From: Amyelois transitella
Lineage: Eukaryota > Arthropoda > Insecta > Lepidoptera > Pyralidae
Assembly: GCF_032362555.1 (NCBI RefSeq)
Contig: NC_083513.1
Coordinates: 1,798,001-1,862,000, forward strand
Reading direction: 5' to 3'
DNA length: 64,000 nucleotides
Shown here: positions 47,501-56,132 of the stretch, piece after piece
Layout of the letters: every line of letters starts with the position of its first letter
Numbering within the stretch: the first letter of the stretch is position 1
Position numbers and translations under genes: made by a program
Notes under the pieces: model-generated
The model's input: the letters and a program-made list of their open reading frames with translations, nothing else
What the model was told of the DNA's origin: nothing
The model's database searches: none

Positions 47501-50500
47501 AGGCGACTAAAGGATAGGCTTACAATCTTGGGATTCTTTTTTTAGGCGATGGGCTAGCGACCTGTCACTATTTGAATCACAATTCTATCATTAAGCCAAA
47601 TAGCTGAAGTTGGCTGATTAGTCTTTTCAAGACTGTTGGCTCTGTCTACCCCACAAGGGACGTGACCATATGTATGTATGATAATTAATAATCATATTAG
47701 AATAGTAGTGTGTGAAATAAATTGTCTATTTTAATATGATTATTAATTATTATAATTATTAAAATAGACAATTTATTTCAGACACGACGGGTAGGTGGTG
47801 TAAGGTGAGAATGTAACCAGATGTACCGCCAAGAGGAAATGTTGTAGTAGATAGGTTCGGAGCAACCCACACACATATTTGGTTAGAAAAATAATAACGT
47901 CATAGACGAAGAAAAAAAGGCGGACTGAGTTTACTATAGGGCAAAATGAAGCACCGATAGTATGCCGTAGCGTCAGTGCAAAAGAAGCGCTATGATGTTA
48001 CAAATAAATAAATACCTATATACGGGACATTGAAGAAAATGCTGCAGTGCTTTGGAAGCGACAGTAAACTTAGTTTTAAGTTATTTATTTGACATCAACC
48101 AAAAAATATTACAATTATTAAGTGATATTGAAATGTCTTATAATACCTAATCAATAAAAAATTTGAAATAACAGATTGAATTAGGGTCGAAGAAGTTCGA
48201 GGCTTGTGTACCGAGATACTAACTTATCGATACTATATAAGTATTTTAACTTTAGTACTTTATTATTGTAACTGCTTGCTCATAACAAGTTTTACATTAG
48301 TTATTAAGCTTAAGCAACTGCGCATACGCGTTTAGGATGCTAAGTTGGAACAATTTTAGTTATTAAGAAACCTTGTATCTTATTAGTTAGTGTCTGTTGT
48401 GTTGCCTTATAAATAAATAAAAAATAAATACGAGTTGTAAATATAATAGTCAATTCAAACAAACCAACCGTGAAGTTGAAACATCAGTTCCATGCAGAAT
48501 TCTCTAGCAGTGTTCTCAGTGAGCAACGTCGTCGGTATACGATGTAGGTCGTGTTGACCAAACAAGGCGAGCCCCGCTGCGAAACTAGCTTCCAGCTCGG
48601 GCGGTATGCGTGTGCGCATCTCTGCTGAGTACGATGACCTGCAACAAATATACATGAAATCATTTTGATTAAAATATTAACGATTATTCAATATTTGTTC
48701 TCAATACCATTTAACTAGCCGTGTGGTTCCCGGCACCAATACAAAAAAGAATAGGACCACTCCATCTCTTTCCCATGGATGTCGTAAAAGGCGACTAAGG
48801 GATAGGCTTACAAACTTGGGATTCTTTTTTAGGCGATGGGCCAGCAACCTGTCACTATTTGAATCTCAATTTTATCATTAAGCCAAATAGCTGAACGTGG
48901 CCATTCAGTCCTTTCAAGACTGTTGGCTCTGTCTACCCCGCAAGGGATATAGACGTGAACATATGTATGTATGTATGTACCATTTAACTAGTATTATTGG
49001 AATAAGCTTTGGCGTCAACACTGATATGGGAGATAAAGAGCAACTTTTAATTTAGATATAACATGAAATGGAGATTCATCACTATGTTAATCTTAACAAT
49101 AGAAAAAGAAATGAGTTGAAATGAAATACGAACTTATTTAGTAGGTGTAGCCCGGCCAATCCCTGCAAGGCACTTTCCGTTATCCTCCTCAAAATTTTGT
49201 GCAATCTGTGGTAATGCGCGTGCGCATCTCTAGCGCTCTGAAACGTTGCTAAGAGTGCGCGCACGCCGCTACTAGCGCGGAGTACCCCGTGCCCCCCAGT
49301 GGGGTCATGGAAGTCTTGTTCGCGGGCTTTGGTTATGTCCTGTAAAATTATATTAACAAAATGAGCGAGTTAACGAAAAAAATGGTATAAATAAAAAGAA
49401 AGTATTTTGTTTTTCAAGTAAAAAAAAATGTGTATTTGGTTGAGTATCAAACGTGAAGCGCCTTGAAAACTGGACAACACTTTCATGCGGGCGATGTCGA
49501 AATAATTGTAGTCAAACAACAATCTTGTAATGGAAAATAAAGAGTCAAAACATAAGAAACAGGATTTTTTCAGACGGAAAATATTGCTCGTTTCGAGATA
49601 AATACTCACTGCCTGTGTCAGCAGCAGATTGGCCACAAGCGATCGCAAAGGAATGGCTCGGAGCAACGACAAGAGGTCTCTCTCCCTCAGAGCGCCGTCA
49701 TCGACTGCTCCGCCACCGCCGCTCGCGTGGACCTCCTCCCACGCTTCTTCTATGTCTGTTCCAAATTCAAATTATTAATTCTTGAATTCTTAAACACACG
49801 GCCGCTTGCGTTGTTCTGTTCCAAATTCGAAATTCAAATAGTTCTAATTAAATCTTGGAAAAAACAAGACTCACCCTCAGTACACTCGACAGCGGAGTCG
49901 GGCGCGGGGCGCGCCAACATGGCGGCGAGCACGGCGAGTGCGCGCGCGCCGGACACGCGGTCTGACACGTTAAGCTGAATAGCTCGTGAGGCCCAGCGCA
50001 CTGAACGACTTTGTCTGCAATTAACACAAAATTTATCTATAGAAGTAGGTAGAGCATTGATACTCTTTTAAGTTACACCTGCACAGAAGTCAAATGATTG
50101 TGTGACGCGAAAAGCTTTGAGCCTGTCAGCCTGTCTTATCTATCAGTGCGTGCCTTTTGAACCTACGAACTGAACGTGTCGGTTATTATGAGCAAGATAG
50201 CAGTTTTCGGATTTTTAGTTTAATGTGCTTGAAATATGGTCGTTATTTTATTGAGTTTACATTCGGTATGATTAGAATAAGACCGATGCGACTTATAAAA
50301 GTGGTTGTTCTCTAGCCTAAAATTTAAAATTAATATGTAACATACTTCAAAAATTAACAAATAAAAAAATAAATTATGGACAACTTTCAAACCAACAACC
50401 TGCAAACAGCTTATGTCTTCACCTCACATAGCGACCCTGCCAGGAAGCCTTACAGCGCTACATAACTGCAAGTCTATTTAATATTTTATTACATATTTGT

Positions 50501-52895
50501 TTGATTGCTGTGAGAGATAATTTGTTTAAGAAAAGTTAACTTTTTTGATCGCATGTAGTGAAAGGAGACTAAAGGACAAAACACGCAAGCACACAGTTTG
50601 CCGTAAAATTTATATTTCATTATTAATTTAAGCGAGTCATCTCACCTGAACAAATGATGTATCAGAAACAGCAGCTGCCTCGGGTCCCTGGCATCAACCA
50701 GCACAGAGCTCAGCATGCCAGCCCACCGCTCCAACAGTTTGGATAACACTATGGGCGCACTGTCACTCAGTTTCAACGCTTGCAATATGAGGCTGAGTGA
50801 TTCTCTCATTTCATTTTTGTTAGCTCTTACAACGTGAGAGAGGTAGTCTTCTATCTGTAATGAATAAATATGTTTGGTAAAAACCAATCCCTTTCTTTTG
50901 TAAAAAAAAAAATAATTATATAAATTAATATATGTATTGCCAAGTAAATATGAATCTTGAATGTGAAATAATTAACCTAATAGTGTATGCAACTCATAAT
51001 ATTTTGGGAACCTGTAACAAGTGTCCTCCATAATTCTTAGGACATGTTCATTCTGAACATTGAACACTGGTCAGTTTATTATTACCCTTAGATTGTTTAT
51101 AGCAGATACAATAGGATTAATAAAACTTCCCAAATCTTTATAGTAACGAAGGTGTCACTTAACATTAGCTTTGTGTGGTCTATGAGTTTTTAATTTAACA
51201 GTTGTGCACACAATTAGTGCTTATAAACTTGAGATTCTTTTTTTTTAAGCTAGCAACCTGTCACTATTTAAATCTCAATTATATCAATAAGCCTAACAGC
51301 TGAATGTGGCCTATCAGTCTTTACGAGACTGTTGGCTCTGTCTACCCCGCAAGGGATATAGACATAATTATATGTATGTATGTGCACACAATTGATATGC
51401 TATTACTACAATACAAGTGACAATATTATACCTGATAAAAAGCTACCAAAGCTGAGTGTTGATGATGACAATAACTCTCTTGCACATCTCTTAAGAGAGC
51501 TGTCAACCTCATCCTAGCAGCCGGCAGCCTCTCCAATTGGAACTCCGCATGATCATACTTCCCCAGGAACTGTACTGAAGCACCGCATTGACACGTGTCA
51601 GTGAGATATAAGGTCCGTTTCTCCACTGTCCACAGTCTACATCTGCATTTCTCTTCTTCGTAGAAACTCTTCAATAACTGTGATTTCTCCCTTTCCAAAC
51701 ATATTAGAGAGCTCCTGGTTTTTAAAAAATAAAATAAATCATTCAAGTGTATTTTTATTTTTTTTTAAGAATGGATTTCCTGTGAATGTCACTGAATTAT
51801 AATATTTTTAAATGTCAAAATACAGAATTCAATACATAAACCGCAAATGTAAAAGAAGGAATTAGTTTTTATGCTTTACTAACTGAAATTCTTTACATTT
51901 TACAAGGAAATAATTAAATACTGATGGGTATATAATGCCTGCCTTAAATAAATTACAGTTCATAACACCTTATATATTACAAACATATCAAGCATGTAAT
52001 CACCTTAATGTTGACAACAAGTCCACCAAGGGATGGTCAGGTCCACTCACCGGCCCAACTTCCACTATAGCCTCTTCCCGCTCACTCATCACCCTAACCT
52101 CCGCAATTGCCTCTCCACCAAACAGCCACACAGCCTCCTCCAAACTCATACATTTAGCTTTAGCTACAACCTCTTTATCAATTTTGATTTCCTGACATGT
52201 TTTTTCTGGTTGTGACATTTCCTCAAAGACTGGAGCAGAAGGTAACACTTTATCTTGAGAGACATCTACTTTTTGCTCTTCTAATGTTATATTGGTGTCT
52301 TTGATATATTCACCAGGTGCCTCCAAGGAGACTTCTTGTTCAACATTCAACGGGACAACTGGAATTTGCATTCTTTGCATCTTCAAATTTAAGTCTTCAT
52401 AAGTGCCACCTGGGTACTCATCCCTCAATGGCTTTGATATGTCAGTCTCATTATGCTTATGGCTAATCAACTGCTTATCTTCTAATACTCTAAAGGAAGT
52501 GTTTGCATGAGAAAATTCTAAATTTAGACTATATGACACAGTTTGTTCAATACCTTGTGGAAGATCATTGGATATAACGTTCGTAATTTGTTCATGACAT
52601 ATACTAGGGTCTACGTCGATATCGACAGATGTTATATCAACATTTTCAACAAAAGATGCAACTGTTTCGGTGGTATACTCAACATCATTTTGTACATGTT
52701 GTATGCTGGCAGATATCAATGGTTCCGATGCTGCTACTACATTATTAGGTACGTGTTTCTCTTTGACTTTCTTTTTCTGGAAATAAGCATAATTTTTAGC
52801 AATCAACTACGCAACAAAGTACTAATGCAAGCAACAAACAAGTGCAAGTTTTCAACAAATACCTCCCGTTTCTTCTCCTTCACCATTGTAGCCAT
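20543..52895 (-). CDS. EPG5: ectopic P granules protein 5 (EPG5), 39 coding exons
   Basis: Large autophagy tether, a RAB7 effector that promotes autophagosome-lysosome fusion; loss in humans causes Vici syndrome. Minus-strand exons: 52863-52895, 52004-52776, 51432-51714, 50646-50854, 49875-50014, 49610-49755, 49134-49339, 48469-48638, 47010-47155, 45903-46038, 44939-45092, 43779-44010, 42801-42928, 42190-42324, 41701-41860, 41100-41285, 39688-39833, 37843-38211, 37282-37375, 36619-36842, 35965-36075, 34761-34905, 31998-32050, 31679-31765, 31240-31363, 30801-31010, 29646-29771, 29033-29194, 28388-28565, 27813-27953, 26834-27021, 26123-26284, 24705-24832, 23970-24160, 23543-23640, 23076-23202, 22142-22319, 21546-21695, 20543-20789. 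Total 6876 bases, 2291 residues, every phase consistent (human about 2579). Recognised segments include RQLLFLIHHLF then VRWASRAIQLNV; ELSRF-like REYLRWLEEGDKARALPYH then FWKRDYQSYM; SYLSK/FDVSRW; and IAWGRKPSVS near the end. Exon 18 is Ser/Glu-rich and exon 20 proline-rich. Several exons carry tandem echoes. Confidence 0.94.
20820..21025 (-). repeat. SINE-B copy
   Basis: One of the longest SINE-B copies: begins aatcacgcctcttttccg, passes cacttgccacgatccctgc and ttctttcgcttcatccacat, and ends near ttgacctgaccttttgc. It lies in the last EPG5 intron. Confidence 0.72.
21857..22106 (-). repeat. SINE-A copy
   Basis: Inverted, diverged copy in the EPG5 intron between exons 37 and 38, ending ccggaaaccacacggcac, within 40 bases of the exon-37 donor. 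Confidence 0.78.
25009..25066. repeat. perfect 23-bp inverted repeat
   Basis: Arms gcgaaaaagacagactataa and its reverse complement (each extended by AAA/TTT to 23 bp) around a 12-base loop. It lies in the EPG5 intron after the exon-32 echo array. The arms are identical, so it is recent or maintained; probably a MITE remnant or hairpin. Confidence 0.8.
25155..26284 (-). repeat. EPG5 exon 32 and three downstream tandem copies
   Basis: The working exon is 26123-26284. Copies of its 3' two-thirds plus donor and flanking intron follow at about 25812-25945, 25494-25610 and 25158-25285, spaced 309, 319 and 335 bp. All read NEAEL-PQL followed by LCLFTAPNVPYAD. The donor is destroyed in the 25812 copy (ataaatgg in place of atacctgg) but kept in the other two. 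The copies lack the first part of the exon and their nearest acceptor would shift the frame, so they are probably not used. Confidence 0.88.
26365..26640 (-). repeat. SINE-B copy, long
   Basis: Begins with an atacatacat tail, then tcacgtctctttcccggagg, gactacctctttccacttgcc and ttctttcgcttcatccacat, and extends through the ttaacctgaccttcccg region to about 26640. It lies in the EPG5 intron between exons 31 and 32. A truncated inverted SINE-A follows at 26676-26775. Confidence 0.72.
27038..27215 (-). repeat. SINE-A copy, truncated
   Basis: Inverted copy starting with catacatacata and tagccacgtgtatatccctt; its tail lies about 20 bases upstream of EPG5 exon 31. Confidence 0.7.
28195..28388 (-). 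repeat. donor-like ladder and relic copy downstream of EPG5 exon 29
   Basis: Two layers. First, about six units of 20-24 bp after the exon-29 donor, each containing an acct core; on the coding strand they give successive GAGAGAG|GTAACT, GAGAGAG|GTAAAT, AAAGAG|GTCACA, GATAG|GTTATT, GTTAG|GTAAAG and AAAGAG|GTAACT. Second, 28198-28250 repeats the middle of exon 29: ttataaagagtact and gtgagtttcactcgat compare with tataaagagtat and gtgagtttcactcgac at 28474-28505. Confidence 0.75.
29955..30870 (-). repeat. 97-bp minisatellite carrying nine copies of the EPG5 exon-26 donor
   Basis: Units of exactly 97 bp; the donor word gtac falls at 30021, 30118, 30215, 30312, 30409, 30506, 30603, 30700 and 30797, with a partial tenth unit at the low end. 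On the coding strand each unit holds the end of exon 26 (residues PPHAAFSYLSK), the donor AAG|GTACAC, and intron. The copy attached to the full exon (30801-31010) is the real exon; the next exon continues with FDVSRW, as in the human protein. Units are almost identical, indicating recent expansion or ongoing homogenisation. Confidence 0.94.
31195..31239 (-). repeat. truncated echo of EPG5 exon 25 start
   Basis: The word gcgctgttgccgtgcttcc at the beginning of exon 25 (about 31339-31357) recurs at about 31208-31226, directly after the exon-25 donor, about 130 bp away. It is a short tandem copy on the transcriptional 3' side. Confidence 0.7.
32118..33874 (-). mobile_element. Tc1-like DNA transposon, degenerate
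   Basis: Inverted repeats about 30 bp long frame a 1.75 kb element: tcgcgttcatatctgcagtc near 32123 and its counterpart gactgcaattatgaacgcga near 33845. The size fits Tc1. Between them, minus-strand fragments of a transposase are visible: an N-terminal helix-turn-helix part (VEQYENNGFIPTRIFAEQF, 33490-33720) and a catalytic part (VNMWGCMSAAGPGE and IYPIDDIPTISFVQD), separated by frameshifts. A 53-bp segment is tandemly duplicated at about 33109-33214. It lies in the large EPG5 intron between exons 22 and 23. Confidence 0.8.
33076..33720 (-). pseudogene. Tc1-like transposase remnant
   Basis: Broken coding sequence of the element above. Diagnostic pieces are NIVPNMESGHITVNMWGCMS, followed in another frame by WIAGRATAAHHVQVLEETML and PTVRCIYPID. 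The first catalytic region (TDEKF-like) is frameshifted and the final Glu/Asp region was not found. The 53-bp tandem duplication breaks it further. Inactive. Confidence 0.8.
33884..34671 (+). mobile_element. BEL/Pao retrotransposon remnant
   Basis: The end of a pol polyprotein (34060-34465): LTPFHFLIGTLSVKCLP, then WKKALQLADHFWNRWVRV, a stop after GYLPRKK, and VVRVADVQTSGLFRRPVLKL, the integrase C-terminal pattern of BEL/Pao elements. It is flanked by related AT-rich blocks starting tgttgtgaactatttttat at about 33884, 34469 and 34575, probably LTR ends. The element is truncated and rearranged, immediately beside the Tc1-like element. Confidence 0.78.
34963..35199 (+). repeat. SINE-A copy
   Basis: Diverged copy from gccgtgtggtttccggcaca to tatatgtgtatac, just upstream (in transcription) of EPG5 exon 22. 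Confidence 0.78.
35661..35921 (+). repeat. SINE-A copy with target-site duplication
   Basis: Full copy; ttgtacatacaaag (35647-35660) and ttgtacatacaag (35922-35934) flank it. The right end lies about 30 bases from the EPG5 exon-21 donor. Confidence 0.84.
36891..36928. repeat. perfect 38-bp palindrome
   Basis: cctgatttgatcatccctt joined directly to its own reverse complement with no spacer. It lies about 50 bases upstream (in transcription) of the EPG5 exon-20 acceptor. Confidence 0.9.
38777..39833 (-). repeat. 172-bp minisatellite containing six copies of EPG5 exon 17
   Basis: Six units of 171-172 bp; the marker aaagag ends at 38948, 39120, 39292, 39463 and 39635, with a variant at 39807. 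Each unit carries a whole exon: acceptor CTTGCAG, about 145 coding bases (HLMLWRLLVNLWLRRPPGS near its end) and donor GTGAGT, then only 27 bp before the next acceptor. The 5'-most copy (39688-39833) is 146 bp because of one extra T, which puts it in frame with exon 16 (phase 0); the other five are a base shorter and would shift the frame. Confidence 0.92.
39850..40309 (+). mobile_element. 5'-truncated LINE, 3' end
   Basis: The last 42 codons of an ORF2 protein are open at 39887-40015: AVRLWNSLPPEIRDSKSMSQ then KKIIKNYYLSKPC and stop, the typical C-terminus of Jockey-like LINEs in insects. An AT-rich 3' UTR follows and ends in an (AAAT)n tail at 40275-40297. It is antisense to EPG5 and begins about 15-20 bases upstream (in transcription) of the exon-17 acceptor. 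Confidence 0.85.
40314..40575 (+). repeat. SINE-A copy with short target-site duplication
   Basis: Full copy directly beside the LINE tail; tataagca occurs on both sides (40303-40310 and about 40572-40579). Confidence 0.82.
41951..42182 (+). repeat. SINE-A copy abutting the EPG5 exon-14 donor
   Basis: Head-truncated copy whose tatgtatgtatgtatgg tail ends one or two bases from the donor hexamer of exon 14 (GT at 42188-42189). On the coding strand the intron starts GTGAGTCC and passes straight into the element's complement. Confidence 0.82.
43440..43572 (+). mobile_element. LINE 3' end fragment
   Basis: Reads gactggaaatcccaatcggg, gtccgccattgtacat and ends gcaataaacagtttacaaac. Same family as 2540-2690 (opposite strand); a diverged relative lies at 43130-43275 and a short piece at 45470-45535. 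Confidence 0.6.
44653..44905 (+). repeat. SINE-A copy with target-site duplication
   Basis: Flanked by atcatatacac at 44641-44651 and 44906-44916. The right end lies about 20 bases from the exon-11 donor of EPG5. A fragment of the same family follows at 45272-45378. Confidence 0.84.
45565..45884. mobile_element. foldback-type MITE, 320 bp
   Basis: Terminal inverted repeats of 42 bp (45565-45606 and 45843-45884) with one mismatch, beginning cagtcaaaactcttaacc. The left terminus is partly repeated in tandem (cttaaccagtcaaaagtac appears twice). The centre carries a GC-rich hairpin with 14-15-bp arms at 45759-45772 and 45784-45797 (cgaagggtgatcgc). No coding sequence. It lies in the EPG5 intron between exons 10 and 11. 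Confidence 0.88.
46081..46339 (+). repeat. SINE-A copy with target-site duplication
   Basis: Clean copy with aaaaataaat at 46071-46080 and 46340-46349. Confidence 0.85.
46600..46710 (-). pseudogene. relic copy of EPG5 exon 9
   Basis: Translates on the minus strand as EACIEIISKAALVRYNEHEL followed by ARF, clearly related to EARVEIVSKAAVLRCNEHEL in the working exon 47010-47155. Its downstream half has lost the LEFLMQ ending. Flanking bases acaagacaacatacc are shared too, so the copy included intron. It lies downstream of the real exon. Confidence 0.85.
46714..46949 (-). repeat. SINE-A copy
   Basis: Inverted copy between the exon-9 relic and exon 9, from a (catacata)n tail to ccggaaaccacacggcat. 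A further inverted, truncated copy lies at 47180-47385. Confidence 0.82.
47428..47680 (+). repeat. SINE-A copy with target-site duplication
   Basis: Flanked by ataattaat at 47419-47427 and 47681-47689. The following 47700-47790 is an imperfect inverted repeat built on aaattgtctattttaat. Confidence 0.8.
48000..48240 (+). repeat. tRNA-related SINE fragments
   Basis: Split copy of the family also seen at 6087 and 17325: aaataaatacctatatacgg at the start, then cgaagaagttcgaggcttgt and gagatactaact near the end, interrupted by other AT-rich sequence. Confidence 0.5.
48719..48978 (+). repeat. SINE-A reference copy with 13-bp target-site duplication
   Basis: The cleanest copy: 260 bp, starting ccgtgtggttcccggcacca and ending tatgtatgtatgt, flanked by accatttaactag at 48706-48718 and 48979-48991. 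This is good evidence that the family moves by reverse transcription. No pol III A/B box pair could be assigned with confidence. Confidence 0.9.
51215..51385 (+). repeat. SINE-A copy, 5'-truncated
   Basis: Starts at the gcttataaacttgagattct block and ends tatatgtatgtatgtg, in the EPG5 intron between exons 3 and 4. Confidence 0.78.
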
Positions 52896-53961
52896 TGTGA
52901 AATATTAATCAGACGTAGATAAAGACCAAACAAAAAATATAAATTTGCTTTAATATTGTGAAATAAACCAACAATTTATTTATTATCAATCAAAACAAAT
53001 CATGAACTGCTCCTTTGTTTATGATTTTTTGTTGACATTGACATTCTCAGCTGTAAAGTAGCTGACATAGGTAACTTAGTATTTCAAAATGTCACTATGT
53101 CACTGTCAATATGATGATATAAAGAACGAAACTTTCCGTTTTTCAGCGCCGAATTTAAAAAAAGAGTTTAAACCTATCCCTACTACTAACCACTCTCTAA
53201 AAAGAACAACTGATAGAAATTTAGGTAATAAACATAAATTCGACATGCATGCAGTATGCCATATGCTTAGCAGAGTCACTAAATCATTCGTAAGAAATAT
53301 TTACGATTTTTAAGGATTTTATACTAGGTTGCTGGAATCGGTATCTACTTACTTGACCAAAAATTCAAAGAGTAATTATGTAAAGAATTTACTTTGTGAG
53401 AAAGCTTAGTGAAGGACTTGATGACGACCTGAATAACAAAAGGTTCAAATCCAAATTCGGTACACTCTGTAAGTACATCAATTCATTTAAATTTGACATT
53501 CCATTTAAAATTATAATATTTTATTATTTCAATAAAAAATTGAATTAATTGAATTTTAAATTTCATTTAAGTAAATCAATTCATCAAACAATGAATTCTC
53601 TCGTTTACATTTCTATTCTAATTCTAAGTTAGACTAAGTAAAGTTAAAGAAAATATTGCAGTACAGTTTGTTACCGCTTCTTCTGCACTGACACTCTGTA
53701 AACGGCGGTACTTATTTCTAACTTTACTGCAAGATTACAAAATACAAAAAATATATAGGCATTAAGTAATCCCTATTTTATTTGCCGCATAAACATATTT
53801 CCATTACCTACGTCTCTTTCCCGGAGAGTTAATACATATGTAGGTCAAGTCAAGAAACCGAAACCGCCGAGCTGCACTTCATCCACATTCATTTCTCAGT
53901 GAGTGACTACAGTCTCTGCCTGCACCTCTGGAAAAAAAGGCGTAATTTTATATAGTGTAGG
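52896..53961. promoter_or_regulatory. EPG5 upstream region
   Basis: 1.07 kb between the EPG5 start codon and the Tigger element. It should contain the EPG5 promoter and 5' UTR. It is AT-rich, with a SINE-B fragment at 53810-53955. No TATA box or other site can be assigned reliably, and no further gene is visible. Confidence 0.5.
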
Positions 53962-56132
53962 TACAGTAGAAACTCGATTATCCGGCCCTCAATTATACGG
54001 ATTCGCGATTATCCGGCCCTCAGTTATACGGATTCGCGATTATCCGGACAGACAAACCGCATTAAATGTACCTATCTACAAGTCGTATTTATGCAAGCAT
54101 GAACCTGTCGGAAACTCGGAACTGGCATCACCCCTCCCGCGATCGCTGCCTCACGCGTTTCGTTATTGTTTTAGTTAGTTAGCAATTGCTACTCTGTCCT
54201 GACGTGCGTGTCACGACTAGATACATATTTAAAAATGTCAAAGCGTAAGAGAGTGGTGTTATCGCTTAAAGAAAAATTGAATATTATTGATTCATTAAAA
54301 AAAGGAGAAACAGGTCGTAAGTTAGCTGATAAGTATGGTGTAGGTACATCCACGATAAGTGATATTAAGAAGAATACCGATTCAATTTTGTTGTACACCT
54401 GCAAATTAGATTGTGAAAACGGGAGTAAACATCGGAAAATGATGAAGAAACCGAAAAATGAACTTTTAGAAGACGCTTTGTATTGCTGGTTTTTACAAAA
54501 ACGATCAACTGGGCAACCGATATCTGGTCCTTTGCTGTGTAAAAAAGCATTACAGTTAAATAAAAAAATAGGGGGCGATGAATTTTTTGTGGCAAGTAAC
54601 GGATGGTTATACAGATTTAAATCTCGTCACGGAATTCGAGAATTGGAAATACAAGGTGAAAAAATGTCAGCGAATGTAGATGCAGCAAACTCTTTTAAAG
54701 ATGATTTCAAGAAGAATTTGGACGAAAATAACTATGACTTAGATTTTGTTTATAATGCTGATGAAACCGGATTAAACTGGAAGTCATTGCCTTCAAAATC
54801 TTTAGCTACTAGGCGACAGAATTCAGCTCCAGGATATAAAACTAACAAAGAGCGAGTAACAATATTAGTTTGCGCTAACGTTACCGGGACCCATAAAATA
54901 CCTTTGCTTCTCATCGGAAAATCAAAAGATTCCAGATGTTTTAAAAATATCAGGGTGCCCTTAATTTACAAAAATCAAAAAAGCCCATGGATGAACTCTG
55001 AAATATTCATTGACTGGTATGACAACACTTTTGTCCCTGAAGTAAAAAAAAGACAAAACGAAATTGGTAAAGAAGGAAATGTACTACTTTTATTGGATAA
55101 TGCGCCAACCCATCCTTCGGCTGAGGTGTTAGAAAGAGAAAATGGCAAGTTTAACGTAAAATTTATGCCTCCTAATGTGACATCCTTGCTTCAGCCAATG
55201 GACCAAAGTGTTATTGAAACATTGAAACTACTTTATAGAAAACAACTTTTACGAAGATTGCTATCTGTTGATAAAGACAATGTAGAAGTAGTTTTATCAT
55301 TTTTTAAAGAAATTAATTTAAAGGAGTGTTGTTACATGATTGCAGATGCATGGGATTTGATTGAAAGGAAGACTCTGACCAAGGCTTGGAACAAAGTACT
55401 TAATCGGCAGAATGAAAATTCAATAACTAATACGGATGATTCTATTTTGGAGGATATTGACGAGCTATTGTCAATGATACAAATATTCCAGGATTGTGAT
55501 GATAATGATATGAAAGAGTGGGTCACTTGTGACAGTAATGATCAAGGCTTTCATATTATGTCGGATGACGAAATCGTAGCAAACATATTGCAGAGAGATG
55601 AACAGCAGGATATGCAAGAAGATGGAACAGAAGATAATCAAGAAGGGGGAAATGATACAGCACCATCTCATGATGAAGCACTGCATGCCCTGGAAACATC
55701 TCTCAAGTGGTTTGAAAAACAAACAGAGAGTGATACTGTGAGTTTACTACAGCTGAAACGAATTCGTGACATAGCAGCAATGAAGGGAAAAAGTGGCTTA
55801 CGTCAAATGACAATTACCAAATATTTCAAACCAAATTAAACTTATTACATATTTTATTTCATGATTACCAAATGCAAATTACCAAATACATATTGTAAGC
55901 AAATTATTCGTACGTACCTACGTACCTCTTAATAATTTCTTATTAAACATTGATTTTCGTTGATATGTATTACTTAACTAGTTGTTTTTATTAAACGTAT
56001 AACAATATGTACTTACATAATATGCTCAAAACCCGATTACCCGATATTTTTCATACTTTCGATTATCGGGATTTTCGATTATCCGAATGCCTTTCAACAA
56101 CAATTAGTCCGGTTAATTGAGTTTCTACTGTA
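53962..56132 (+). mobile_element. Tigger/pogo-type DNA transposon, apparently complete
   Basis: 2.17 kb element. The left end tacagtagaaactcgattat matches the reverse complement of the right end (tacagtagaaactcaattaa), the typical pogo/Tigger terminus, here including the TA target site. Subterminal repeats attatccggccctcaattat and cggattcgcgattatccgg occur two to three times on the left and, diverged, on the right (56028-56090). It encloses a single open transposase gene. Confidence 0.92.
54235..55839 (+). CDS. Tigger/JERKY-like transposase, intact
   Basis: DDE transposase of 534 residues. Order of parts: N-terminal CENP-B-type helix-turn-helix (LKEKLNIIDSLKKGETGRKL then ADKYGVGTSTISDIKKN), a second CENP-B DNA-binding part (ALYCWFLQKRSTGQPISGPL), and the DDE_1 catalytic core with YNADETGLNW, VLLLLDNAPTHP and LLQPMDQSVIETLK. 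An acidic C-terminal region ends in KYFKPN. The ATG of MSKRKRV is chosen as start because it matches the usual start of this family; upstream codons in frame lack ATG. No disruption is visible, so the element may be young or recently active. Confidence 0.93.
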   Translation: MSKRKRVVLSLKEKLNIIDSLKKGETGRKLADKYGVGTSTISDIKKNTDSILLYTCKLDCENGSKHRKMMKKPKNELLEDALYCWFLQKRSTGQPISGPLLCKKALQLNKKIGGDEFFVASNGWLYRFKSRHGIRELEIQGEKMSANVDAANSFKDDFKKNLDENNYDLDFVYNADETGLNWKSLPSKSLATRRQNSAPGYKTNKERVTILVCANVTGTHKIPLLLIGKSKDSRCFKNIRVPLIYKNQKSPWMNSEIFIDWYDNTFVPEVKKRQNEIGKEGNVLLLLDNAPTHPSAEVLERENGKFNVKFMPPNVTSLLQPMDQSVIETLKLLYRKQLLRRLLSVDKDNVEVVLSFFKEINLKECCYMIADAWDLIERKTLTKAWNKVLNRQNENSITNTDDSILEDIDELLSMIQIFQDCDDNDMKEWVTCDSNDQGFHIMSDDEIVANILQRDEQQDMQEDGTEDNQEGGNDTAPSHDEALHALETSLKWFEKQTESDTVSLLQLKRIRDIAAMKGKSGLRQMTITKYFKPN

